A stretch of DNA of 64,000 bases from Xenorhabdus poinarii G6. GTDB lineage: Bacteria; Pseudomonadota; Gammaproteobacteria; Enterobacterales; Enterobacteriaceae. A program made the position numbers and the translations under genes. This document shows, piece by piece, positions 30,310-40,420 of this stretch (position 1 is the stretch's first letter; each line of letters starts with the position of its first letter). Below the pieces are notes generated by a model. It was not told the DNA's origin. It searched no databases and worked only from the letters and a program-made list of their open reading frames with translations. The stretch covers positions 3,162,001 through 3,226,000 of the forward strand of contig NZ_FO704551.1 of assembly GCF_000968175.1 (NCBI RefSeq). Direction: 5' to 3'.

Positions 30310-31212
30310 TTAACGCTTCTGTTTCGCAAATAACTTCGGAATTTCACGTAAGCACCAGGACTTCGCTTCTCCCATACTATCGCGTCGCCAGGCCATGATC
30401 ACGTTGGTCTCATGACTGTATTCCGAACCAATCACACGCAAACGACCTTCGGCAATATCGTGTTCCACCATCGGATAGGGGATCGTTGCCACACCCAGTC
30501 CCGCCAAAAGTGCCTGACGCTTATCTTCCAGTGAACTGACTGTCAGGCGGGATTGTTTATCCAGTAATTTAACCGTCAACACCGGACGTTCCCGTGCCGT
30601 ATCTGCGACAGCAATCCCACGATATTTTACCCGTGTGGTATCAGACAAGGGTTCTGGTTCATAGTGGATCGGATGATCCGCGCTGGCAACGTAAACATTG
30701 TTGATAGAATACAGTGCCCGTGAATTCACTTCAGCCGAAGCCCGAAAGTGAAGATCAGGGGCAATCACAATATCCGCATGGCCGGTTTCCAAACGTTCCC
30801 AGGCACCTGCCAGCACTTCCGTCACTAACGAAAGTTGTGTATTTGATTTCATTGCCAATTTATCCACGAGAGGAAAAAGCGATGAAACGGGACACAATGC
30901 CTCACACACAATAGTCAGATGCGTTTCCCAGCCGCGGGCAAGCGCTTCCGCATCTGCCGTCAATTTATCGGCGGCATCAAGCAATAATCGCCCTCGTTCT
31001 AACAGCATCCGGCCAACATTAGTAAATTTTGTGCGATGACCCGAACGATCAAACAGTACAACATCCAGCTCTTCTTCCAGCTTCTGCATGGTATAACTCA
31101 GTGCTGAAGGTACCCGACCCAACTCATCTGCCGCCGCAGCGAAACTGCCCCGTCGATCTATCGCATCCATGACTCGCAGGGATTCTAAGGTAAGCGCGCG
31201 TTCTTTGCCCAT
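30310..31212 (-). CDS. yhaJ: LysR-type regulator YhaJ
   Basis: A 300-residue LysR-type regulator. The winged helix-turn-helix (about residues 5-65) reads LESLRVMDAIDRRGSFAAAA, DELGRVPSALSYTMQKLEEE, and the effector domain follows. The protein matches E. coli YhaJ over its whole length (GWETHLTIVCEALCP, VKYRGIAVADTARERPVLTV, and CLREIPKLF at the end). YhaJ senses aromatic compounds and controls yqjF and virulence genes in E. coli. Here it faces the DoxX/yqjF gene, with yqjG, yhaH and yhaI absent between them. Confidence 0.94.
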   Translation of the reverse strand: MGKERALTLESLRVMDAIDRRGSFAAAADELGRVPSALSYTMQKLEEELDVVLFDRSGHRTKFTNVGRMLLERGRLLLDAADKLTADAEALARGWETHLTIVCEALCPVSSLFPLVDKLAMKSNTQLSLVTEVLAGAWERLETGHADIVIAPDLHFRASAEVNSRALYSINNVYVASADHPIHYEPEPLSDTTRVKYRGIAVADTARERPVLTVKLLDKQSRLTVSSLEDKRQALLAGLGVATIPYPMVEHDIAEGRLRVIGSEYSHETNVIMAWRRDSMGEAKSWCLREIPKLFAKQKR

Positions 31213-31301
31213 AGGTTTCTCAATCAGGAATTTTGAATATTGCCACCAGATTAACTAGCTAATATTTTAACGTCCAGATAATTCAGATCGAGGATCATTA
31301 G

Positions 31302-31487
31302 CCCAAATCTTACCCGCATGTTGATGTCCTGAATATTATCCAGCAAGGCGCACTGCCCCTACGCGGCAAACAGGCCTATCTGCAATCCATGCGTGGAAAC
31401 GCAACTATCCATGGCGGCACAAACAGAGACGTGAAAATTAAATGCGGGGATGGTGTCTTTATTCAGGAAGAGCCGGAGGTGATATGA
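31302..31487 (+). pseudogene. Orphan C-terminal coding fragment, unrecognised
   Basis: An open frame of 61 codons, with a stop just upstream (TAG at 31299) and no start codon with a ribosome-binding site, ends in TGA at 31487. The peptide includes VLNIIQQGALPLRGKQAYL, MRGNATIHGGTNRDVKIKC and GDGVFIQEEPEVI. The composition is protein-like and the end looks natural. I read it as the last part of a longer lost gene, with beta-rich repeats like those in secreted or phage-tail proteins, but I cannot assign a family. The surrounding gap 31213-31565 holds nothing else. Confidence 0.5.
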
Positions 31488-31562
31488 CAGGCAGAGACCC
31501 CTTTTCAGGGACTCTTTATTGATTTGGATGACTAATTCATGTTGCTCATCCGCCCCCAAACG

Positions 31563-31597
31563 AAATCAGCCCCATAAAGCTTGCGCTCTATGGGGCT
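31563..31597 (-). terminator. rnpB terminator hairpin
   Basis: AGCCCCATA (31568-31576) pairs with TATGGGGCT (31589-31597) a few bases past the 3' end of RNase P RNA. A short U-containing tail follows on the minus strand. Confidence 0.7.
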
Positions 31598-31602
31598 AAA
31601 TC

Positions 31603-31980
<378 letters not shown>

Positions 31981-31987
31981 GGCGCGG

Positions 31988-31993
31988 ATTATA
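31988..31993 (-). promoter_or_regulatory. rnpB promoter -10 box
   Basis: A perfect TATAAT on the minus strand, with 7 nt between it and the predicted RNA 5' end at 31980. The -35 region is poor. It lies in the 53-bp gap after rsmI. Confidence 0.65.
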
Positions 31994-32033
31994 AGAGGTT
32001 TACTCGTCAATGTATAGGGGTTTTCACGCCCCT

Positions 32034-32909
32034 TTATTCAATTCCCGTCTGATTTTGATCAAGTGAATAGCGATACAACGCATTTTTCTTGACACCGTGG
32101 ATCTCTGCTGCCAACGCCGCCGCTTTTTTCAAAGGAAGTTCTTTTTGCAGTAATGCCAGTGTCCGTATTGCTTCCGGCGGCAGGCTATCGTCCGCAGGTT
32201 TACGATACCCTTCCACAATCAAAACCATCTCACCCCGACGGCGAGTTTCATCTTCTCTGATCCAGGATAAAAGCTCACCCGCCGGCATTCCCTGAATCGA
32301 TTCCCACGTTTTGGTCAATTCCCGGGCTAATACCACATAACGATCCGTTCCCCACACTTCCACAATATCCTCTAAACTGTCTAACAGACGATGTGTCGAT
32401 TCGTAGAAAATGAGCGTTCGTGGCTCGTGTGCTAATTCACGCAAGGTATCCTGACGTCCTTTACTTTTGGCGGGTAAGAAACCTTCATAACAAAACCGAT
32501 CTGAAGGCAAACCTGCCGCTGACAGCGCGGTAATCGCTGCACAAGGGCCAGGTAACGGAACCACATTGATACCCGTCTCACGACAACGGCGCACCAGGTG
32601 ATAACCCGGATCGTTGATTAAAGGTGTACCCGCATCAGAGACCAATGCGATGCTGGCTCCCTGTTCAAGTTTGGCAATTAATTGATCTGCTTTCTGCTGT
32701 TCATTATGATCATGAAGTGCGAACATGCGCGCATTAATGGCAAAATGTTGAAGCAACAAGCCAGTGTGTCGCGTATCTTCGGCTGCAATCAGATCGACAT
32801 GTTTAAGAACTTCAAGAGCACGCTGAGTCATATCACCCAAATTTCCAATGGGGGTTGGCACGACATACAGCGTGGATGTCGTAACCACTGCTCGATTGGT
32901 TTGATTCAT
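32034..32909 (-). CDS. rsmI: 16S rRNA (cytidine-1402-2'-O) methyltransferase
   Basis: RsmI methylates the ribose of C1402 in the decoding centre of 16S rRNA, using SAM. The 291 residues have the tetrapyrrole-methylase-type fold: [80 protein letters not shown] and [20 protein letters not shown]. The start at 32909 lies back-to-back with lpoA, 63 bp away, so they share a divergent promoter region. The frame is intact. Confidence 0.97.
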   Translation of the reverse strand: MNQTNRAVVTTSTLYVVPTPIGNLGDMTQRALEVLKHVDLIAAEDTRHTGLLLQHFAINARMFALHDHNEQQKADQLIAKLEQGASIALVSDAGTPLINDPGYHLVRRCRETGINVVPLPGPCAAITALSAAGLPSDRFCYEGFLPAKSKGRQDTLRELAHEPRTLIFYESTHRLLDSLEDIVEVWGTDRYVVLARELTKTWESIQGMPAGELLSWIREDETRRRGEMVLIVEGYRKPADDSLPPEAIRTLALLQKELPLKKAAALAAEIHGVKKNALYRYSLDQNQTGIE

Positions 32910-32972
32910 TGTTTCATCCGAATGACCGATTTAAAATTGAGCATCTTTGAAAAAAACATCTCTGGATACAGT

Positions 32973-34682
32973 ATGCTTCCCTCAATTTTTGTGCGTTTTA
33001 AAAATGGATTAGCTTATACAGCCCTGCTGTCGGCTATGATTATTGCAGGGTGTACCATGCCCGAACAGCAAGGGCAACCAACTTCTGGGCCTAAAGACAA
33101 TATCAGTGCAGAGATTAACCGCTATCAGGCCATTATTGACGCAGCACACGATCAATCCGTCAATCCCCCACCATTGTTGGATAGTATCCGCGCCTATATC
33201 GCGTTGGAGCCTTACGCAACAGATGACGCGGCTCGTCAGAAAAACCTTGATGAAACCTGGCAATTACTGACACACCTTTCTCCGCAGCAAATGAACGAAT
33301 TGGTGATTAATGCCAATGAATATACCTTGCAGGGTTGGCTTGATTTACTCAGTACCTATCAAACGAATAAACAGGATCTGGAGAAACTGCGTTCTGCTGT
33401 TCATGATTGGCAAATCCGTTATTCAGACAACCCGGCGGCACACCGTTTACCCTCTTCCTTGCAACAAATCCTGTTGCAAGAAACCAAAGACCACCCTGCC
33501 ATCATCGGGTTATTTCTGCCGTTGGACGGTCAGGCCAAGGTTTTTGGTAACGCGATTCGTCAAGGTTTCCTTGATGCACAAAAAGGATTACCCGAACCCG
33601 TGTCACCTGAAAATGCCAACGCAGCAAATTCAGAGAACCTTGACGCTGTAACGACGATACCGGCACCTGAAGCCACGGACACTGCATCGACGGTGGATCA
33701 GACTGTAAAAGTTTATGACACCAGCAGCCAGCCACTCACCACACTGCTGGCACAAGCTCAACAAGAAGGGGTGACCCTGGTTGTCGGGCCTTTGCTGAAA
33801 CCTAACGTCGAACAATTAGCTCAGATTGAGACGCCGTTGAATATTCTGGCACTCAATGAACCCGACGTGCCACAACCGCGGCCAAATATCTGTTACTTTT
33901 CACTCTCTCCTGAAGATGAAGCGAAAAATGCGGCAAAACATCTTTGGCAACAACAAAAACAAACACCTTTGGTGTTAATACCGCCCACAGAATTAGGGCA
34001 CCGAATTGCAAAAGCCTTTGCCGAAGAGTGGCAGATATTGGGCGGGCAGACAGTACGCCAACAATCTTTTGGTACGCTGAGTGAAATGCGGCAGTCCATG
34101 AATCGTGGTATTGGCATTCGTTTGTCTGGTACACCAATGATTTCTCCCCGTTCAACCACAACGTCTGTGAATGCGCTTGATCCGGTCGATGCAGTTTACA
34201 TTGTCGCAAACGCCGATGAACTGAGTCTCATCAAACCGATGATCGATATGGCCATCAGCTCCCGTCAAAAACCGGCGCTCTACGCGAATTCTCGCAGTAA
34301 TACATCAGGCTCAGGCCCGGATTTCCGGCTGGAAATGGATGGGATGCAATTTAGTGATATTCCATTACTGACGGGGACTAATCCCCCTTTAATTCAGCAA
34401 GCGGCGAAAAAATTCACCAATGACTATTCCCTGATGCGTCTTTACGCAATGGGCATTGACGCCTGGTCACTGGCTAATCAATTTCCCCACCTGCGGCAGG
34501 CGGGATTCAATCTGAAAGGGGCATCAGGCGAACTTTCCGTCACAGATAACTGCACCATCTTGCGTCAGCTACCCTGGATGCGCTTCAATCAGGGTCGCAT
34601 CGTGCTCGAAGATCGCACTGACGAGGTGAATACGCCAGACGATGTGCATAGCCCAGAAGATACAAGTTCGCAGACACAATAA
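32973..34682 (+). CDS. lpoA: PBP1A activator lipoprotein LpoA, N-terminally shortened
   Basis: Outer-membrane lipoprotein that stimulates penicillin-binding protein 1A in peptidoglycan synthesis. I chose the ATG at 32973: MLPSIFVRFKNGLAYTALLS leads to a lipobox ending at IIAGC. The C-terminal part, a periplasmic-binding-protein-like fold, matches LpoA: PAIIGLFLPLDGQAKVFGNA, VKVYDTSSQPLTTLLAQAQQ, VVGPLLKPNVEQL, ICYFSLSPEDEAKNAAKHLW and GPDFRLEMDGMQFSDIPLLT. Against E. coli LpoA as I remember it (about 678 residues), roughly 85-90 residues of the N-terminal TPR-like domain are missing between the lipobox and NRYQAIIDAAHDQS. The frame is clean, so it may still be made. Confidence 0.93.
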   Translation: MLPSIFVRFKNGLAYTALLSAMIIAGCTMPEQQGQPTSGPKDNISAEINRYQAIIDAAHDQSVNPPPLLDSIRAYIALEPYATDDAARQKNLDETWQLLTHLSPQQMNELVINANEYTLQGWLDLLSTYQTNKQDLEKLRSAVHDWQIRYSDNPAAHRLPSSLQQILLQETKDHPAIIGLFLPLDGQAKVFGNAIRQGFLDAQKGLPEPVSPENANAANSENLDAVTTIPAPEATDTASTVDQTVKVYDTSSQPLTTLLAQAQQEGVTLVVGPLLKPNVEQLAQIETPLNILALNEPDVPQPRPNICYFSLSPEDEAKNAAKHLWQQQKQTPLVLIPPTELGHRIAKAFAEEWQILGGQTVRQQSFGTLSEMRQSMNRGIGIRLSGTPMISPRSTTTSVNALDPVDAVYIVANADELSLIKPMIDMAISSRQKPALYANSRSNTSGSGPDFRLEMDGMQFSDIPLLTGTNPPLIQQAAKKFTNDYSLMRLYAMGIDAWSLANQFPHLRQAGFNLKGASGELSVTDNCTILRQLPWMRFNQGRIVLEDRTDEVNTPDDVHSPEDTSSQTQ

Positions 34683-34750
34683 CGGCAAGGTACAAAAGCA
34701 GATAAAAACCCATCACTGCACATGATGGACAAGATTGAGGTCATTTCAGG

Positions 34751-35134
34751 ATGAAAAAAACGACAAGTCATCGCTATGCGCTAGGACGCCATTATGAACA
34801 ACAAGCTAAACTGTTTTTGCAAAAACAGGGGCTTGTCTTTGTTGCAGAAAATGTAAAAATTCGGGGCGGTGAAATCGATCTGATTATGCGTGATAGCGAT
34901 ACATGGATATTCGTTGAAGTTCGTTTCCGCCAGACTGCACAATATGGTGATGCCGTTGCTACAATTACTCAAAGCAAGTGCAGAAAACTTTTGCATACAG
35001 CAGCAGTCTGGCTGTACCGACGCAATGAATGCCTGGAAACAGCATCATGCCGCTTTGATATTTGTGCGATAACAGGACAAAAATTTGAATGGCTGCAAAA
35101 CGCCTTCACCCTGAATCAGAACCTACTGCAATAG
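34751..35134 (+). CDS. yraN: UPF0102 family protein YraN
   Basis: 127 residues with the nuclease-like UPF0102 pattern: ALGRHYEQQAKLFLQKQGLV, then GGEIDLIMRDSDTWIFVEVR with spaced acidic residues, then TITQSKCRKLLHTAAVWLYR. The fold resembles restriction-enzyme-type nucleases, but the function is not established. It keeps the usual lpoA-yraN-diaA-dolP order, starting about 70 bp after lpoA. Confidence 0.94.
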   Translation: MKKTTSHRYALGRHYEQQAKLFLQKQGLVFVAENVKIRGGEIDLIMRDSDTWIFVEVRFRQTAQYGDAVATITQSKCRKLLHTAAVWLYRRNECLETASCRFDICAITGQKFEWLQNAFTLNQNLLQ

Positions 35135-35187
35135 GTTCTTAATCTTCTCGTTAATTACATATATTCCAATATAAATAGGTCAAAAAC

Positions 35188-35778
35188 GTGCTGGATAGAA
35201 TTAAAGTCTGCTTCACAGAAAGTATTCAAACTCAGATCGCAGCAGCAGAAGCATTACCCGACGCAATCTCACGCGCCGCAATGATGATGGTTCAATCACT
35301 GCTAAACGGCAATAAAATTCTTTGCTGCGGTAATGGGGGTTCTGCCGCAACGGCACAGCGTTTTGCCGCCAGCATGATCAATCGTTTTGAAACTGATCGT
35401 CCAAGTCTACCCGCTCTGTCACTGAATACCGATAATGTCGTCATCACCGCCATTGCCAATAATAAACAGCCTGACGAAATCTACGCCAAACAGGTCAGAG
35501 CATTGGGGCATACCGGGGACGTGCTGCTTGCCATTTCCACACACGGAAACAGCCGGGATATTATCAAGGCTGTAGAAGCTGCGGTGACACGCGATATGAC
35601 GATTGTCGCACTGACAGGTTACGATGGCGGGGAATTAGCGGGGTTACTTGGCCCTCAAGATGTTGAAATACGTATTCCTTCACATCACAGTATCAGGATC
35701 CAAGAAGTTCATATGTTGACAATCAACTGTCTGTGCGACTTAATCGACAATACATTATTCCCTCATCAGGATGAATAA
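35188..35778 (+). CDS. diaA: DnaA initiator-associating protein DiaA
   Basis: A SIS-domain tetramer that binds DnaA and promotes timely initiation at oriC. The 196 residues match E. coli DiaA closely: [80 protein letters not shown] and [14 protein letters not shown]. The start codon is GTG at 35188. The gene lies 11 bp upstream of dolP. Confidence 0.96.
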   Translation: MLDRIKVCFTESIQTQIAAAEALPDAISRAAMMMVQSLLNGNKILCCGNGGSAATAQRFAASMINRFETDRPSLPALSLNTDNVVITAIANNKQPDEIYAKQVRALGHTGDVLLAISTHGNSRDIIKAVEAAVTRDMTIVALTGYDGGELAGLLGPQDVEIRIPSHHSIRIQEVHMLTINCLCDLIDNTLFPHQDE

Positions 35779-35789
35779 GGAGTCCACTC

Positions 35790-36365
35790 ATGCGGTTATT
35801 TTCTCTGTTATTGGTATGTTGCAGTGTCATGCTATTACAAGGATGTATTGGTGCGGCTGTCGTGGGGTCTGCGGCCATTGCCACAAAAGCGGGGGCAGAT
35901 CCGCGGACAATCGGCCAACAAGTTGACGATACCACACTGGAAGCGCGTGTCAGCAACGCCATCAGTAAAGATCCACAAATTAAGGCTCAAGCTCGTGTGA
36001 TCACCACGGTGTATCAAGGCAAGGTTCTTTTAACCGGCCAAAGCCCAAATATGGCGCTGGCTGAACGGGCAAAGCAGATTGCTGCGAAGATTGAAGGGAC
36101 GGACGTGATTTATAATGAGATCCGTCAAGGCAACCCGGTTTCATTGGGCACAGCTTCCTCCGATGCCTGGTTAACCGCCAAGGTACGCTCCATAATTTTA
36201 GCCAGTGATTCAGTGAGATCGTCCAGCATCAAAGTGGTGACAGAAAATGGTGAAATCTTTTTATTGGGTGTCGTCACACGACAGGAAGGCGCTGATGCGG
36301 CGAAAATCGCCAGTGAAACCAGCGGCGTAAAACGTGTCACAACTGCATTTACCTATCTCAACTGA
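35790..36365 (+). CDS. dolP: BON-domain outer-membrane lipoprotein DolP
   Basis: A 191-residue lipoprotein with lipobox LLQGC followed by IGAAVVGSAAIATKAGADPR. Two BON domains follow: the first with DDTTLEARVSNAISKDPQIK and TVYQGKVLLTGQSPNMALAE, the second with SDAWLTAKVRSIILASDSVR and VTENGEIFLLGVVTRQEGAD. DolP (YraP) supports outer-membrane integrity and septal phospholipid organisation and is a sigma-E target in E. coli. A terminator at 36411 follows. Confidence 0.95.
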   Translation: MRLFSLLLVCCSVMLLQGCIGAAVVGSAAIATKAGADPRTIGQQVDDTTLEARVSNAISKDPQIKAQARVITTVYQGKVLLTGQSPNMALAERAKQIAAKIEGTDVIYNEIRQGNPVSLGTASSDAWLTAKVRSIILASDSVRSSSIKVVTENGEIFLLGVVTRQEGADAAKIASETSGVKRVTTAFTYLN

Positions 36366-36410
36366 GAACAGACCAGCGCAATACTCGACTGACAACGATT
36401 AACAACCCTG

Positions 36411-36443
36411 AAAGCGGCCCAAACCAAGGCCGCTTTTTATTTT
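36411..36443 (+). terminator. dolP intrinsic terminator
   Basis: AAAGCGGCC (36411-36419) pairs with GGCCGCTTT (36428-36436), followed by TTATTTT. This is a classic intrinsic terminator between the convergent dolP and mtgA. Confidence 0.88.
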
Positions 36444-36463
36444 GCCTGGTGACCTGACGTTTC

Positions 36464-37192
36464 CTATCTCAAATCCTGTTGTTTTAAGTAATTTGCGCCT
36501 CCCATTAACTGCATTTGGCGCAAAATCCATTGTTGACGCTGTAAGACATATTTGGAGGGCGCATTCACACGGTAAAGACGGGGATTCGGCAGAACCGCCG
36601 CGAGCAATGCGGCTTCAGAAGAGGTCAATCGACTGGCCGATTTGCCAAAGTAGTGCTGAGCCGCTTCCTCAACACCAAAAATACCATGACCAAACTCAGC
36701 AATGTTGAGGTAGACCGTCAAAATACGCTTCTTTGACCACAGTAATTCCAGTCCCGCCGTCAGCCCCGCTTCCAATCCTTTTCTTAGCCAACTACGCCCT
36801 TCCCATAAAAATAAATTTTTGGCGGTTTGCTGAGAAATGGTCGATGCTCCCCGAATTCGCTGCTGATATTTTTTGTTATGTACCATCGCAGATTCGATAG
36901 CCTCAAAATCAAATCCCCAATGTTTTGGAAATTTTTGATCTTCCGCGGCAATGACCGCTAATGCCATATAAGGGGAGATTTGATTCTGATCAACCCATGA
37001 CGAACGAGAAACATAAGAAAAATTAACCGAAATCAAAGCGCCAATTTGTCTCTCTACCATCAACATGGAAAATGGCACCGGCAAAAATGAAAAAGCGATG
37101 ATCGCAACAAGCCACAGAATTGTGATCGATGCGACTATTTTTTTCAGGTAGCGCCACAATTTTGAAAAAGGATTTAGCATCCGATTACTCAA
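36464..37192 (-). CDS. mtgA: Monofunctional peptidoglycan glycosyltransferase
   Basis: A GT51 enzyme that polymerises lipid II into glycan strands in the periplasm. The 242 residues have an N-terminal membrane anchor ([20 protein letters not shown]) and the GT51 motifs [20 protein letters not shown] (catalytic Glu), [40 protein letters not shown] and [20 protein letters not shown]. It overlaps elbB by 8 bp, as in the usual elbB-mtgA pair. Confidence 0.96.
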   Translation of the reverse strand: MSNRMLNPFSKLWRYLKKIVASITILWLVAIIAFSFLPVPFSMLMVERQIGALISVNFSYVSRSSWVDQNQISPYMALAVIAAEDQKFPKHWGFDFEAIESAMVHNKKYQQRIRGASTISQQTAKNLFLWEGRSWLRKGLEAGLTAGLELLWSKKRILTVYLNIAEFGHGIFGVEEAAQHYFGKSASRLTSSEAALLAAVLPNPRLYRVNAPSKYVLQRQQWILRQMQLMGGANYLKQQDLR

Positions 37193-37838
37193 TCATTTCC
37201 CATATTTTCCTGACCAACTTATCAATGCCTTTTTCTGCCTGAGACAAAGATTCCGCGAGCATATAAGCGGGTGTCGTTACAATTTTATTTTTAAAATCAA
37301 CGACAATATCATCAACTGGACACTCAACGTGTATTCCCCCCATCCGCACGATCTGAGCCGCCGTTTCGGGATCATTTCCGATGGTGACTTTTATTGATTT
37401 ACCTAATATTTTAGGGACCATCACCGGGGCTATACACATAAACCCCATTGGCTTACCTTTTTTATGCATCTCTTGCAATAACATTAATAACTCTTTATTA
37501 ACTTCACAATCTGCCCCTTTGAATGCAAAATTACATAAGTTTTTGGCCACGCCAAAACCGCCAGGAATAATTAACGCATCCAGTTTATCTGTATCAAGGT
37601 TAGCTAAAGGCTGTATATTTCCACGTGTTATACGGGCAGATTCTTCCATTATGTGACGAACTTCTTGCTTTTCTTCGCCATTAAGATGATTTATAACATG
37701 ATGTTGTCTATCATCAGGAGCAAAAAAAGACACTTCAGCGCCAAGACGGCTTAAAGAGAGCATAGTTAGGACTGATTCGTGAATTTCACTTCCATCGTAT
37801 ACTCCGCAACCACTGAATATGATGGCAACAGATTTCAT
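37185..37838 (-). CDS. elbB: Glyoxalase-like DJ-1/PfpI protein ElbB
   Basis: 217 residues of the DJ-1/PfpI superfamily: [60 protein letters not shown] and [17 protein letters not shown] with the nucleophilic cysteine. ElbB has weak glyoxalase activity and is tied to isoprenoid metabolism in E. coli. It lies upstream of mtgA and beyond arcZ from arcB. Confidence 0.95.
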   Translation of the reverse strand: MKSVAIIFSGCGVYDGSEIHESVLTMLSLSRLGAEVSFFAPDDRQHHVINHLNGEEKQEVRHIMEESARITRGNIQPLANLDTDKLDALIIPGGFGVAKNLCNFAFKGADCEVNKELLMLLQEMHKKGKPMGFMCIAPVMVPKILGKSIKVTIGNDPETAAQIVRMGGIHVECPVDDIVVDFKNKIVTTPAYMLAESLSQAEKGIDKLVRKIWEMIE

Positions 37839-37964
37839 ATTTCTCTCCTTTTGTAGTAGATTAATGCTTAACCCCTTAGAGGGTTAAACACCAATCTTCA
37901 TCACAGATTTTAATGAATCTTGTAACAAAAAATCTTATCTTTGCTATGTTGGTACTTGTGTTCC

Positions 37965-38084
37965 GTGTGAAATAATTCTTTAATGACTCGCATCGAAAAC
38001 AAATCTTAGATAAGCGGGCAAACAAGTTTCCCTGGTGTTGGCGCAGTATTAGCGCACCCCAACTTCGGTTGGGGTTATTTTTTT
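37965..38084 (+). ncRNA. arcZ: ArcZ small regulatory RNA
   Basis: The conserved ArcZ core TTTCCCTGGTGTTGGCGCAG, then TATTAGCGCACCCC, lies at about 38027-38060. It leads into the terminator ACCCCAAC TTCG GTTGGGGT plus a U run ending at 38084. In E. coli ArcZ lies in the same place between elbB and arcB; with Hfq it activates rpoS and represses flhDC, among others. The 3' end and core are clear; the 5' end (about 37965) is set only by the usual length of 120 nt. The terminator runs into the last codons of arcB on the other strand. Confidence 0.85.
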
Positions 38085-40420
38085 GTCGCACCTGACAACC
38101 AATTTCTTAAAATTTCTATATCCTGTTTCCATACCGACTTTAACTCATCCACCCATTCCTGAACATTGTCCCACCACGCAGGCAAATCCGGTGATTGGAT
38201 CTGCTGAGCCAACTGCTGCAAATGACGTAATCCTATTGAACCTGCCGCCCCTTTAATCTTGTGCGCTTCTTCCGTAATCCCTTTTTGATCTCTGGCCGTC
38301 ATGTTCGAGTCCAGCAAAGAAAGGTAATTTGGCATCAAGGTTTCAAAAATGGCCAGGTTGTCGATAATCATTTTTGGCCCAATTAATTCGATATATTGGT
38401 TCAACAACTCGGTATCTAGCCGTTCTTCATCCTGGTTCACCATCTCCACTGCCGCTAGGGTGTTGTCAGACGCCGATGACTTACCCCAATATTTTTCTAT
38501 GACGGCAGTTAATTCTTTAACCGAGAGGGGTTTGTTGAGCACATCATTCATACCGGCATCAAGGTATTCTTTTTTATCCTTCAATACATTCGCGGTCAAC
38601 GCAATCAGCGGTGGCAGAGCTTGGGAAGCGTAACGCTGGTGCAATTGGCGGGAGATATCAAGCCCGGTCATATCCGGCAACTGGATATCCAGTAATACTA
38701 AATCATATTCATCAGGATCAAACATCGCCAATGCCTCATGACCAGTCATGGCAACATCCACCGTATTTCCCAGTTTCTCCAGTACAGAGCGAGCCACAAT
38801 GACATTTAGTTCAATATCCTCGACCAGCAAGATATGCAGTACCGGCAATGGTACGCTGTCTTGTTCAGCCTCGCCTTTCGGGTGTTCCCCAATGGCCGGA
38901 GCAACAACAGACAACGTAAAACAGGAACCTTTGCCTAATGTACTTTTCACCGTAATGTCTCCCCCCATACTTTGCGCAAGACGCTTCGACACCGCCAGAC
39001 CAATCCCTGTTCCGGTTGCAGGGCGCCCCCCCGCGCAATCTTTCACCTGGTAATACATCGCGAAGATTTTTTCCAACTCATCGGTGGGAATACCAATGCC
39101 GGAATCCGTCACTTCAAATAATAACCGTTCTCCTTCTTCACACCAGATACGGACTCTAATTTCACCTTGCAGGGTGAATTTCACGGCATTACTGATCAGA
39201 TTCCACAAAATTTGTCGCAGGCGGGTGCCGTCGCTCAGCACGCTGGCGGGTAATGACGGATCAGGCTCCAGTACAAATTTAATGCCTTTGGGTTGCGCTA
39301 ATAAGACTGAGATGTTCTCTAAATCGGTCATAAAACCCGTAAAATCAATCTGTTGGTTATTTAGCTGAATTTTACGGCGCTCGATTTTGTCTAATTCGAT
39401 GATATCGTTAAAAATATTCCCCAGAGTGACAGCACTGACGTGGATCGTTTCCAGATATTTACGCTGTTCTGGGGTTAAATCAGTGTCCATCAGGATTCGG
39501 CTCAAGCCGACAATGCCATTTAGCGGTGTACGAAGCTCATGGCTAATCGTAGAGATAAACGTGGTCTTATCCCTGCTGGCACTCTCTAATGCGTCCTGAT
39601 AGCGCTTACGCTCCGTTATATCGCGTCCAAATCCCATTAACCCATGTCGCTTACCCACGCGATCGTAAAAAGGGACTTTCCTCAGCTCAAAACAAGCCTT
39701 GCGCCCATCAGGATAAACCAACCACTGCTCATAGGTCAGAGAGACATTGTGACGGAATACTTTTTCATCGGTTTCCATCACCTTACTGGCAATTTCTTGA
39801 TCGTAAACCTCCATCGGTGTCAAACCAATGAGCTGTTTCTCACTTTTACCGGTCAGTAACTCCATCGCCCTGTTACAGCCGGAAAACTCATTCTCCTCAT
39901 TGCGGTAATAAACCAAATCCGGGGAGGCATCCAGAAATGAACGCAACAATATTGATTGCTGTTCAAGTTTAATCTGGGTTTTTTCACGACGTTCCATTTC
40001 TGATTTCAGCTTATCCAGCAAAACCAAATGGGTTTTTTCCGCCTTTTCCCTCTCGCTGATCTCTTGATTTAATTGCGCAATATTTTCTTTCAGTTGTCGA
40101 TTTAAGACCGCATCGCGCTGACGCATTTCTTCAAATTTAGCCACCAGACTGGATAAACGTTGACGAGATTCCTCAAGTTGTTCGACAACAATGGACAGAA
40201 AATAAACCGCCCAGGGGGTGATCAATAAACCAAAAAAGATAGAGCGAATTAAGTCAATTCTCTCAATGGTTCCATGCAGTAAGATAGTCACCGCCATCTG
40301 CATCGTTATCGCTAGAATAACCAGCGCAGATGCCAATAGCAGAGAAAAACGCACCAGTCCCAGTTTCATCATCAAATCTACATAATATTGGGCAAGCCCC
40401 CGAATCAACTTCATAACCAC
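38075..40420 (-). CDS. arcB: Hybrid sensor kinase ArcB
   Basis: Senses the redox state of the quinone pool and phosphorylates ArcA. Of 781 residues, two helices lie near the front (RFSLLLASALVILAITMQMA and RSIFFGLLITPWAVYFLSIV), followed by a coiled coil and a PAS domain (about 150-270). HisKA has ISTISHELRTPLNGIVGLSR (phospho-His about 290). The ATPase has NLISNAVKFTLQGEIRV and GTGIGLAVSKRLAQSMGGD. The receiver has DLVLLDIQLPDMTGLD (Asp about 575), and the HPt domain has EEAHKIKGAAGSIGLRHLQQ (His about 717). All phosphorelay residues are present. Its stop codon lies within the ArcZ terminator. Confidence 0.97.
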   Translation of the reverse strand: MVMKLIRGLAQYYVDLMMKLGLVRFSLLLASALVILAITMQMAVTILLHGTIERIDLIRSIFFGLLITPWAVYFLSIVVEQLEESRQRLSSLVAKFEEMRQRDAVLNRQLKENIAQLNQEISEREKAEKTHLVLLDKLKSEMERREKTQIKLEQQSILLRSFLDASPDLVYYRNEENEFSGCNRAMELLTGKSEKQLIGLTPMEVYDQEIASKVMETDEKVFRHNVSLTYEQWLVYPDGRKACFELRKVPFYDRVGKRHGLMGFGRDITERKRYQDALESASRDKTTFISTISHELRTPLNGIVGLSRILMDTDLTPEQRKYLETIHVSAVTLGNIFNDIIELDKIERRKIQLNNQQIDFTGFMTDLENISVLLAQPKGIKFVLEPDPSLPASVLSDGTRLRQILWNLISNAVKFTLQGEIRVRIWCEEGERLLFEVTDSGIGIPTDELEKIFAMYYQVKDCAGGRPATGTGIGLAVSKRLAQSMGGDITVKSTLGKGSCFTLSVVAPAIGEHPKGEAEQDSVPLPVLHILLVEDIELNVIVARSVLEKLGNTVDVAMTGHEALAMFDPDEYDLVLLDIQLPDMTGLDISRQLHQRYASQALPPLIALTANVLKDKKEYLDAGMNDVLNKPLSVKELTAVIEKYWGKSSASDNTLAAVEMVNQDEERLDTELLNQYIELIGPKMIIDNLAIFETLMPNYLSLLDSNMTARDQKGITEEAHKIKGAAGSIGLRHLQQLAQQIQSPDLPAWWDNVQEWVDELKSVWKQDIEILRNWLSGATKK

